DNA from: Callaeas wilsoni
Lineage: Eukaryota; Chordata; Aves; Passeriformes; Callaeidae
Reading direction: 5' to 3'
Assembly: GCA_013398955.1 (NCBI GenBank)
Contig: VWPU01017855.1
Span: 27,685 to 91,684 of the forward strand
DNA length: 64,000 nucleotides
Positions 1 through 42,815 of this stretch are shown here, in pieces. Below the pieces are notes generated by a model. It was not told the origin of the DNA. It made no database searches and saw only the letters and a list, made by a program, of their open reading frames with translations. Position 1 is the stretch's first letter. Each line of letters begins with the position of its first letter. The position numbers and the translations under genes are program-made.

Positions 1-156
1 TCTGTGTAGAGCATGGGCTTTAGCAGGTACATTAAGGCAAAAGTATTTGATTTCAGATGTGTGCTGTAGAAGATGGTAATGACTTCTTTTGACTAAATGA
101 CTAAAATAAAAGGAAAAATTCTTTATTCACACAATGTATTATTTTTCTTTTCATAG
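1..156 (+). other. PTCH1: PTCH1 intron 8, 3' part
   Basis: The window opens inside this intron. It ends with a T-rich tract and the acceptor CATAG at 152-156. Nothing else is recognised. Confidence 0.85.
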
Positions 157-33072
<32,916 letters not shown>

Positions 33073-33073
33073 G

Positions 33074-34188
33074 GTAGGCCCATCCCATGTAACTGCAGGC
33101 TTTGGCTTGTGTCAGGCAACAGTGTGAGCAAAAGAAAGAGGAAAAATAAAGTTTCTCAGCAGTACCTTTTCATAGATAGCACTACTTACAGGTCATACTG
33201 TTCATCTTAAATCTGCTAATTATGAATATAGTACATTTTGCAGTTGACATGAGGTTGGCTAAGATAATGTGCTCCAACACTGGGAAGTCATAGTGCATTC
33301 ACATATGAACTACTTCAAAGAGCCTTGCAAAATGGATAAGTACATCATACAATCCCAGTTTACCAGATGAGGAAAATACAGCAGAGATGTTGTATAACAG
33401 CTTCAGAGCTGTGCGACTGCACTTACCATTACATAAGTCCTGTCTTCTGATCCTTGAATCAGGCATGCTCTAAAACGTTATATAAAATGGCATTGCCTAG
33501 GAGAGTGTAAAACTGCCAGCTACTTCAGGAGTTGTCATCTCTTGAATAAAACAGTTCGTGAAAGAATTTAAAGTCCATAATGAAGACTGAATCCCTCTGG
33601 AAGATGAGCCAAGTGGGAAGTCTTCCCATGCCTAGTGCACTGCTACTCAGCAGGGTGTCCCCTGCTCTTTGTGGGGGCCTGCAGAGACCTGCCCAGTGAC
33701 CTCATACACTGGAGGTGTCTGAGCTGCCCTCTGCCTTGCCAGGGGCAATATCTCTCCAAACATCCCAAAGCACAAATAGACATGAATGCCTTTAGCCTTG
33801 AAGTCTAGAAATACGACAAGTAATAGTATCCACAGAATAAGGAGATACTTGGGCTTAGCTTTTTCAAGCTGAAGTGCATGGTAATATGAGATTCTTCAGT
33901 AAGCTCAGTATTCAATGTAGCATACTTCTCCTTCAGCTGTTAATTGGTTTTGACTGAATTTGTCACAAGTATCTAAAACTGAGAACTTAGAAATTAAAGC
34001 ATCTACATTTTTTCAATTGTCATCAGTATTTCTTGACCAGGAAATTAATGACTGAGATGAAAGCAGAGCCAGCATTTCCTGACTGCTAACTCTAGCCACA
34101 AGAATCATGAAATGAGTTGGCTTAGTTTGATTTGTTTTTCTTGAAATTTAGTGAATGTTTGCTTTTTTTTCTCTTCTTATTTGTACAG
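33074..34188 (+). other. PTCH1: PTCH1 intron 23, within the 3'UTR
   Basis: The donor GTAGGC follows one base after the stop codon, and the acceptor TTTGTACAG ends at 34188 after a long T-rich tract. Sequence resuming at 34189 (GGTAATAACTGAAGCAAAG) resembles the start of the human PTCH1 3'UTR as remembered. The junction lies right at the stop, so it should not trigger nonsense-mediated decay. No repeat is recognised inside. Confidence 0.85.
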
Positions 34189-34877
34189 GGTAATAACTGA
34201 AGCAAAGAAGAGGCCAAAGATGGAAAACTGTATTCCAGAACTGCTTGAAGAGAAGAACTGCTTGAAGTTGTAGAAATGGACATGCTGCATCAGGACAACA
34301 GTTCACCGTTACTGTAACCTATTGTATTATTTTGTTAAATATTTCTTTTAAGTATTTAAAAGATGTACACATATGTAATATACAAAAGAATGATGTAAAG
34401 TAGTATAATCTGGAGTAATTTGCCTTTGGGCAATAGAATGGGGACAATATTGTGTGCTCTTTGTACTTTTTGTACATTGATATCTGTGCCACAACTAAGC
34501 TTAATCTAGTTCTAAATTTCAGCATAAGTTGCTGCTGCTTAAATATTTTATAATTTACTTGTATAATTCTATGCAAATATTGCTTATGTAATAGGATTTT
34601 TTAAAGGTACATGTCTGTTTAAAATATTTTAAATTTGCGTATCACAACCCTGTGGTAGTATGAAATGTTACTGTTAACTTTCAAACACGCTATGCGTGGT
34701 AATTTTTAAAATAAGCAAATATGAAGAAAAGCAAGTTAATCTGGGAGGCTTAAATAGATGTAGCTATATGCAGGTTTTGTTTTGCTGTATGTGTCCATGT
34801 GTGCATCTGGAAATACGCATGCTTTTGTGTGTATGTTCCTGGTGTACTGTAGTTTCTCTTTTACTCTATGTTAACAC

Positions 34878-34901
34878 TTGGTGGGTTTACAAACCCACCA
34901 A
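34878..34901 (+). promoter_or_regulatory. PTCH1: perfect stem-loop in the 3'UTR
   Basis: TTGGTGGGTTT and AAACCCACCAA are separated by two bases. In RNA the inner pairs would open to give a stable stem with a small loop. No named element is recognised. Confidence 0.75.
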
Positions 34902-35024
34902 TGCTGATGTGAGTCTGGCTTTCCCTGTTAGTAGGCACTAGTGAAAACTCTGTTGTTGTTTACCAATATACACAACTATAGACTGCCATCATCAAAGGCC
35001 CAGCTAAAATACTACAGAAGACAG

Positions 35025-35270
35025 GGAGTTGAGGTTTGGAATTGCATTTCAGTTCCCAAACCCTTAATGACTTGGTTCGCATGACTTTGGTCAAGTCACT
35101 TAACTGCCCCATGCCTCAGTTTCTGATTCTGTAAAATGGTTATAATTACACTTACCTACCTCCCAGGAATGTTGTGAGGCTTAATTTCTGTTCATGTAGT
35201 GCTTTGATTTTCTTTACTTCCTTGCAAAATGTGCCAGGTAAGTGCAAGCACTATAACCATTATTTTTTCA
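35025..35270 (+). mobile_element. MIR-family SINE (MIR1_Amn-like) in the 3'UTR
   Basis: The order of blocks follows the MIR consensus: ACTTTGGTCAAGTCACTTAA, GCCTCAGTTTCTGATTCTGT, AAAATGGTTATAATTACACT, TACCTACCTCCCAGGAATGT, TGTGAGGCTTAATT and TAGTGCTTTGATTTTC, then a MIR-like end with GCACTATAACCATTATT. It is in sense orientation. MIR elements are very old in amniotes and usually badly eroded in birds, so this copy is unusually clear. Confidence 0.8.
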
Positions 35271-37016
35271 CTTCCAAAGGTGCTGGATATTGAGAGGTGC
35301 TGGTGGTTATAGAAATACAATGAGCATCTGCCTTATTTTGATACTGTTAATTGTGAATGGCATTAGAAGCTGGATAATGAATTGTTTGATAGTGAGCCAC
35401 AGCTTAGCTGAGTCATTACAGCATTGAAAGCAGTATCTTTGGTTGTCTTATTTTCATGGCAGGAAGGAGTTAATAGTAAGTGATAAAAATCAAATGGAAG
35501 GATTTTTTAAAAAGTATATTCACTTTTTAAATATAGATGGCTTTCTGGTGGGCCAGGACGGTAATGACACGTAAGGCCTGGGTAGTTCTTTTCTCTATTG
35601 TTTGTGTTTTCCCATGCTGCATTGGCACTTTTAATTAAAACAGCTAAACTGGGATCTCTTTGCGAAACTAATTTAGCTTTTTGTACTATTATTTTTAAAC
35701 TAAAAGGGGATTGCTGCAGGTGAAGGGTCTGGAAAAACACTACAATCTGTGTTCCAGTTGGAAACAAACCCCAGGAACAAAGAACCTTAATTTAAAATAA
35801 TGCAACACAAGTTTTCATTATCTCTGTCTTCTTTTTTCATCTTTTTTCTGCCCTTCTCCAAGCTGTTTTTTAGAGCAGGTAGATGTTCAGTTTTGTATTC
35901 AGAGCCAAACACAACCAATATTCCGTTTCTAAACACAGCAGTGGTGGGGCTTTTCTTTATATATACCTGAACAGCAGTGGCCAATTCTTTGATGGGAAAG
36001 TGTTTTTCTCTGGTGGCTTCAGGGAGTCTATCTTTGCCCACAGACCTTGCCAGCAAAACGAATGGGGATAATTAGAATGCACAAATTTCCATGCCTTTTT
36101 TGCTCACTTGAAAACACTTTGATAAGAGGCACTTGTTTACAGATCTCCAATGTGAACGCTCGAAGAGCAGGTGGCGAGAGCCCGGTGTCATTCCCATGAT
36201 ACATAAGCTACTGTTTCAGTGCACACCAAGGGTTAATGTCGCAACTGCCTACTGGTCCAGTTCACTGTCTAACATGAAAACTCTTGATGACAAAAAGATA
36301 AGGGGCCCCAATTTAGCACTAGCAGCATAGTGACCTCAGATCATACAAACTGCAACAAAACTGTATGATTCTAATTGGAAGCTGCCTTCAACCACCAAGC
36401 TTGTGCGCTCATGTGTCAGAGGTTGGCAGGGCTCCCACTGGCGCCACTTCGTGCCGCAGGCTGCCTTGCTTCCTGCTCTTCCTCGGGAAGGAAGGGGCCC
36501 AAGGCAAGCTGCAGTGTCTCCCACCTGCCCCTGCCCAGGTCTTCCTGCGTGCTTGAGTGTGGGTGAGCTGTCTGCTGCTTCGTGCACAATGTAGACCTTC
36601 TTCGATAGTCACATTGGCAAGGGGAGAACTCAGTGGCTGGCAACATTGATTTTGTTTTGGTTTTGTTTCTTAACTTTTTTAATCATGGGTGATATTTATA
36701 TTTTTGTATCATAAGAATGTTTTTCTTACAGTATTTGTCATGCCAGTTTATAACAAACAAAATGCAGGGATTTTATTTCTATTGGAAACACTATTACAGT
36801 TATGTTTTTACTGTTTAATGGATTTTTATTTGTATAGAGTGCTTACTAATGTTAAATAGGAAAGAGTATATAACATTTACATTATGGACTTGTCGTAGCT
36901 TTTAGTGTAAGGAGTTAAAAGGAAAAAAATATTCAAACTGGGTCTCATTGCCTGCCTGTTTGGTAGGGGTGGGTTTGTGTCATTTCAGTTACAAAGATAA
37001 AATTATGCCATATAAT

Positions 37017-37025
37017 TTATTTATA
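37017..37025 (+). promoter_or_regulatory. PTCH1: AU-rich element nonamer
   Basis: TTATTTATA matches the UUAUUUA(U/A)(U/A) destabilising nonamer and lies in an AU-rich stretch of the 3'UTR. Confidence 0.5.
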
Positions 37026-37044
37026 TGAAAATTTATTTTTGTAG

Positions 37045-37052
37045 TGTACATA
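37045..37052 (+). promoter_or_regulatory. PTCH1: Pumilio-type motif
   Basis: TGTACATA fits UGUANAUA, the PUF-protein site, in the last 350 bases of the 3'UTR. A chance match in AT-rich sequence is possible. Confidence 0.4.
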
Positions 37053-37356
37053 GTAGTCATCAAGTCTTTTGACAGAAGTATATTTTTAAAGAGTTTATAT
37101 GTAATGATGATACCATTATGTTTTGGAACACTGCTGAGATACAATTACAGTGCACACTTTTCCTTGTAAACCCCCTGGAGAAAAGAAAGTGTTTAACAGT
37201 GTTAAGAGAGAAAGAGAGTGTGAATATTCATACAATTCTGAACTGTGTTTTAGTTACCATTTGTGATCTAGTGTGGTTCTCATTTTAAGCTTTGAATGGA
37301 AATTGTACAAACTCTCTAAATATTAATGTTCAAACACTGATAGAAATTCTAACATG

Positions 37357-37362
37357 AATAAA
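37357..37362 (+). terminator. PTCH1: PTCH1 poly(A) signal AATAAA
   Basis: AATAAA is followed about 25 bases later by the GT-rich TTGGTTGTTTATGG, giving expected cleavage near 37375-37390. A second AATAAA at 37570-37575 could serve as a weaker distal site. Confidence 0.8.
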
Positions 37363-37591
37363 AAAATACTATAACTTACTGGTTATGGATTTGGTTGTTT
37401 ATGGAATGCTTCTTTATTTGCTGCTGGTTATCTCTGCAGGTGCAACAATATACAAAGGTTATTTCTTCTTACATGTGGGAGGAAATTCTTTGTCTTTTTC
37501 CCATCTCTGTGGTTGCTCCCTAAATTTGATAAGAGAATCGGTCCAGTATTTCCATTTTGTGGAAGAAAAAATAAATGTGGAATTCTGAAAA

Positions 37592-38155
37592 CTACAGCCC
37601 TCCGTAAGAAGGGAGACTCTTGACAAAATTCCCTCGGGGAAGCGTGCTACCACTTGCCAGCCAGGGTGCAGATCCCTGAGCCCCGCCCGAGCCCCACTTG
37701 GTGTTGCAGCAACCATACCATTAGATACAGTAACCCAGGGGTCGGAAAACCCTGGTGCAGGAGTCACCTCTTGGTGGAACTCCTCCCAAGGGTAAAAGCC
37801 CCCCCGCTGCCAACCTTCCCTAAAACCCTCTCTCCCTTTCCTCATTGGCCGATGGATAGTGTAACCCCACACCCGAGACCCTTTCTTACAAAAAGGTGTT
37901 CTGCTCTCTCTGTACCTGGATTCGGTGGAGTAAACACCACCCTGACCGACCGGACCGGGCGCCGCCTGGTTTCTTGTAGCCGCGCTGGGGTAAACATCCC
38001 CCCACCGAGCCGGGGCTGAGCGGGCTCCATCCCCGTGGAAGGGTGATGGACTAGCAGGCGTGGGAAAACGCCACAGGAGCGTCCGTCCGTGGATTCTACC
38101 TGGACAAGCAGTGACTCACCCTTTCAGCCCGGCCCGGGCGTATTTTAATAACTTG
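37592..38155. mobile_element. GC-rich LTR-like element (tentative)
   Basis: A sharply bounded block of GC-rich DNA sits about 200 bp beyond the poly(A) site in AT-rich flanks. It has a CCAAT-like CTCATTGGCC, pyrimidine-rich promoter-like tracts and two related hairpins about 63 bp apart (GGTGG-AGTAAACA-CCACC at 37924-37941 and GGGG-TAAACAT-CCCC at 37987-38001). The layout recalls an avian endogenous retrovirus LTR, but I recognise no family, no clear TG...CA ends and no target duplication. It has no coding content. It could instead be a CpG-rich unique segment. Confidence 0.35.
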
Positions 38156-41119
38156 GCAGGGACGAGAGGCCACAGTGGGCAGCAGAGTGAGCAGTGTGCC
38201 TGAGGTCGTTTGCGTCTTAAACTGCAGTGTGGTTTCTCCTGTGAAGATACTCTGCCGAGCAGCCTTCAAAGTGCCACAGAGCCAGCAGTCCTTTACTTTA
38301 ACCTATAACCCTTAGATGATTTTTTTACATGAGTCCTCTGAACTTCTCATAAGCAAAAAGCCCAAACACTTCTTGAGATAATTTATAATTCAGCCTCTAG
38401 TTTCCATGCAGAGGAAATACAATTTCCTGTTTTATGTTTTCTGGAAGTTTAACCACAAAAGAGAAAAACAGAGTTAAAGGACTTGAACCGCAAACTTCTA
38501 CACGTGTTTTTGCTACTCAAAATACTCTCCTTCACAGCCTCAGGATTTGCCAGGCTGAGTCAGGTTGCAGATTTGGCTTTTGTGCATACAGCCCATGAGA
38601 ATAGTGCTCACTTAGGCCTTGCTTTAGCTCAACTCACTCACTTCATCTTTTGTGTCCCAGCCATCCGTGGGAGCAGCTCCATTCACACAGCTGGAAACCA
38701 TGTAAATAAACATTTACGGACATTCTGTCCGTCAGAACATAGGGTTTTTTTCTTTAAACATTCCGTTTTGCATTTACAATAGCTTTTTACATGATCTTAC
38801 TTGTCATGTTTAGGTTTCTTATCATTTTGCTGTCAGTCTGATTCAGGTAAGAACTTGATCAGATTTTTGCCAGAGATTGGCCATATTTATTCAGGGCTTA
38901 AGTAAACATGTGGCCAAATTTTTGTTGGCATAATGCATGTATTTAACAGCTTCAGGAATGCTGCATGCTGCTAAACTGCAGCAGCACTGATGTATGAACA
39001 GGTGTTTCATTTTTGTTAACTTTTACTCCCAATGAGCATTTGAGACACTGACTGTTTAGATCAGAATATACCATTGCCAAATAGTAATTATTTTTAATGT
39101 CTGCTTCAAGCAATGAGAACAATTACTACTTTCCAGCTCCATTTAATCATTCTTGTCTTTTTTGTTGCAAACATGTTGAATCTTATTTGTAGAGCAGGGT
39201 ACATGCCAGGAAACTGCACTACCTAGCTTGAGTGGCTTGAAAAAATGCATGCCCAATTTAACTTTAACTTTAGTTAATTTCAGCTAATTAAGCACAAAAA
39301 TGAGGCAATACTCTGCTTTGACCAAAAAAAAAAAAAAAATTAATATATATGCTGGCATATTTGATACTGCAGAAATCATTTTGCCCCTACAGCCACTATG
39401 TGAGCAAAAGAAATCTCTGCCTCAGATACTTGGTTGTCTGCAGTGTCATCTGGGCTACTTACTATCCTACCGCAGCTTTCCTTAGGAACATTTCTAGTCA
39501 TTTTAACAGCTGTAACTGCACGTGTCACTAGTGTTTCAGCTGCCACAGCAGCTACACCCGCTTGCCTTTGGTGCAAGGTAAGGCTGCAGTGAAGAAGATT
39601 GTATTTAGGGTTAATGATGCACAGAACACAAGGCAGTTTGTGTTTTAGTCTGCTTGGCTAATCCAGGCAGTCTCACAGACTCTTCTCCGGGCGTAACCCA
39701 AGCTGCCAGTTAAGAGTTGCTGGATCTGTAAGTCACCTAGATGAATTAGCCTGCGCACAGTGGATACCAAGTTTTGCACAATGTAGCACAAAAAATGTGG
39801 CTTTTCAGTCTGGTCTTTCCATCCCTTGAGCTCAAATCTTTGCAGCGGGTCCAACTTTGCAGGTTCCTAGCTGCCTAACACACCACAGCCTTACGAAACC
39901 TGCTTATGGGGAGCAAGGCTGTAAGCCACAGAAGCTGAGAAGGGGGGAGATTGGAAGCTGGAGGTTGGAAACTGCTTCCCAGGCAAGGAAGGGCTCTTCC
40001 TTGGTTGAAGAGGGGCTAGACTTCACTTAGGGGTGTGTGAATGAGATGGATTTCCCCATCTTTTGAGGGGGGAAAGACAACTGAAATATTTTAAAAATGA
40101 TTTATGGAAGAAATGAGAGACTCTGGGTACTCTGGAAGAGGGAGAGCTCCACCATTTGATTTAGGAGACCCAAAATGGTATAAATTTATTTTAACACCTA
40201 GGTAAAACTGATTTTACTGTTCCAGGTTGGGTCAAGGTTAGCACCCATGGATTTTTTCATCTAAAGTTTGTGTTGGGGAAAAGATTTGTAGGAAGGCATG
40301 TCTGCCTCCTCTCTTGGAAGAGAGGAGAAGGAAAACGCATTAAAGAAGAATTACTTGGTAACCAAGAAGAGCTCAAAGGAATAACACTGTCATGCTTCTG
40401 TTTTTCAAGATTTTGTAACTTCAGTGAAGGGAAATCTTTGTGCTCTCTCTGCCTGGTGACAGATGTTGTGTCTTGTCTGGAAGACAAGAGGTTGCAGCTC
40501 TCTGGTCTGTCAGATCTTAGCAGGGTATGTAAGTGGGGAGCTTCCTTTCCGAGAGCCTGTCACCATAGAGGGCTGCTCCTGCACTAAGCTGGCTCTGCTG
40601 ACAGTATATATGACTCTGTAAGTCGCCAAACATGGGTGACAAATAGCCCTTGAGATGTCTAAATTTAATAATCTTGAGGTTAAAATGCCAATTGACCATT
40701 TTCTAGTTACCAAAAATATGAACAATCCATAATCAGAGTTTACCTGTGAGACAAACAGGTTATTACTTCTCATTAAACACAGAACCAGATATTTTTTCAG
40801 CTATTAAAACTAATAAAGGTAAAATATTTGAGCACCTTATTTCAGTATAATAACGAGGGTAAATAGGAAACCCACAACTTTCATCCGAAATAACTAGTTG
40901 TTTCCAGTAAGAGAATTCAAACCTTCTTTCAGGGTTATGCAACCATTTAAAGTAGGCTATTCATTTTAACTTGAGAGTATTTACTTTGCTAGCCAATATA
41001 ATATACTTCTGTACCATCTTGCAACATTTTAGAAGACTAACAGGTAAAACTTTAAATGGTTGTAAAGGCTGAGGGCAGTTATTACAGTACAGTATCACAC
41101 ACCTTGGTGTAGCATATCT
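38156..41119. other. intergenic, no gene recognised
   Basis: This is AT-rich unique-looking DNA with a 16-base A run near 39324-39340. Short ORFs on both strands have no family features. Confidence 0.75.
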
Positions 41120-42078
41120 GGTTGGTGGCCTGTCACTAATGAGGTTCCCCAGGGATCAGTGTCGTGTCCAAGTCCTCTTTAACATCTTTATTAATGAACT
41201 GGATGAGGGGATCAAGTGCTGCCTGAGTCAGTTCCCAGATGAGAAGTTTGGCGGGAGTGTCAATCTACTGGTGGGTCAGAACGCTCTGCAAAGGGATCTG
41301 CAACAGGCTAAAGCCAATTGCATGAGGTTCAACACAGCAAAGTGCTGGGTCCTGCACTTTGGCCACAACCCCATGCAGTGCTACAGTCTTGGTGAAGAAC
41401 GGCTGGAAAGCTGCCCAGTAGAAAAGGACCGGGGGGGATTGAACACGATCCCGCAGTGTGCCCAGGTGGCCAAGAAAGCCAATGGCATCCTGGCCTGTAT
41501 TAGCAATAGTGTGGCCAGCAGGAGCAGGGCAGTGATTGTCCCCCTGTATTCAGCACTGGTGAGGCCACACGTTCAATCTTGTGTTCAGTTCTGGACCCAT
41601 CACTGCAAGAAGGACACTGAGGTGCTGGAGCATGTCCAGAGAAGGACAACAGTGCTGGTGAAGGGTCTGGAGCATGGGCCCTATTAGGAGTGGCTGAGAG
41701 AGCTGGGGTTGCTTAGCCTGGAGTAAAGGAGGCTCAGAAGAGACCTTACTGCTCTCCACAGCTGCCTGAAAGGATGGTGCAACCAGGTGGGATTCAACCT
41801 CTTCTCCCAGGCAGAAAGTGACAGGACAAGAGAAAATAGCCTTAAGCTGTGAGAGGGGAGGTTCAGGTTGTACATCAGGAAGAATTTCTTCATGGTTGTT
41901 AAACCTTGGAATGAGCTGCCCAGGGAGGTGGTGGTGTCAACCACTTCTGGAGGTGTACAAGAAATGACTGGACGTGGCACTCAGTGCTGCGATCTGGCTG
42001 ACTGTGCTGATCAGTCAAAGGTTGGACTCAGTGATGTCAGAGTCTCCTTCAACCTAAATGATTTGGTGATTCTGTGCC
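41120..42078 (+). mobile_element. CR1 LINE, 5'-truncated, + strand
   Basis: The copy starts in the RT domain ([33 protein letters not shown]) and runs through the C-terminal ORF2 block ([58 protein letters not shown]) to the 3' end near GATTTGGTGATTCTGTG. The catalytic box, normally FADDTK in this family, reads FPDEKF with a missing residue, and a frameshift and stops occur near 41685. It is inactive. Confidence 0.92.
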
Positions 42079-42544
42079 TCTCTGTTCATCTCCCCACCAC
42101 CCCACTACCCTCCCCATCAGATGCTCTCTGCAGGATGTCCACCACCATACTGTGCTGTCAGCGAACCCCACAGAAAAGCTCTTCCCCTCGGTGCTCCCCA
42201 GGGCTGCTCCCTTTCCTCTGATACCCGTCTCCTTCTGCAGTCGAGCTGACCGTGCGAAATGAGCAGAGGCACAGAGGGCAGCTCCTGGCTTTGGCATCAG
42301 GAGCTGCTGCCAGGCCACAAAGGAAGGCCCAGGTCCCCACGCCAAGGCCAGAGATGGTCCCAGATGGCCCCAGGCACGCAGGTGGAACGGGTGGGAGAAG
42401 CAGAACATGGTGAGGCTCTGAGGGCAGGCAGAGCAGTGAGGGCAGGCCTGGCACCAGCACTTGGGGCTGCACAGAGGGACAGAGGTCTGTCCTGGGAGAG
42501 AGCTTGGCTGCAAGGCATGGGATATTTCTGGAGATCTCACAATA
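42079..42544. other. GC-rich segment between two CR1 copies
   Basis: This stretch of about 465 bp is much richer in G and C than its surroundings and has overlapping ORFs on both strands, none with recognisable features. It may be a remnant of another repeat into or beside which the CR1 copies inserted. Confidence 0.5.
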
Positions 42545-42815
42545 TAGGAAGTTTAGACCTGACATTCAGAAGAATTTATTTCCTTGAGAGTGTAGTCAAA
42601 CAATGGCACAGGATTCCTAGAGAGATTGTCAACTCCCCGTGCCTGTCAGTGACTTAAAAAGAAGGATTTGAACAATGCCCTCAATAATAGAATTTAACTT
42701 TTCTGGTCAGCCCTGGCCAGGCAGTAGGACTAGATGATCATTGTAGGTCCCTGCCAACTGAAACAGTCCATTCTATTCTGTTCTATGCTGTGCCATGCTA
42801 TGCTATTCTGAACAT
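42545..42815 (+). mobile_element. CR1 LINE 3' end, + strand
   Basis: It begins in the ORF2 C-terminus (TTTAGACCTGACATTCAGAA; residues like LDLTFRRIYFLESVVKQWHR), passes through GACTAGATGATCATTGTAGG and ends in a degenerate (ATTCT)n-type tail. That tail differs from the 41120-42078 copy, suggesting a different CR1 subfamily. Confidence 0.88.

Larger units (their letters stand above)
34189..37380 (+). other. PTCH1: PTCH1 terminal exon, 3'UTR
   Basis: This noncoding exon of about 3.2 kb runs from the acceptor at 34188 to shortly after the poly(A) signal at 37357-37362. Several blocks look nearly identical to the human 3'UTR as remembered, for example around 34322-34385 and 34540-34700 (including CTATGCAAATATTGCTTATG). 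That implies strong selection. It contains a stem-loop (34878-34901), a MIR-type SINE relic (about 35025-35270), a GC-rich patch (about 36410-36560), an AU-rich nonamer and a Pumilio motif. Short ORFs in it are not considered genes. Confidence 0.85.

Noticed and set aside
36336..36646. Cluster of overlapping ORFs on both strands in the PTCH1 3'UTR
   Set aside because: They are explained by a local GC-rich patch that lacks stop codons. They conflict with each other and lie inside a noncoding exon.
37385..37588. Hydrophobic ORF right after the poly(A) signal
   Set aside because: T-rich flanking DNA gives hydrophobic codons. There is no ATG context or similarity to support a gene.
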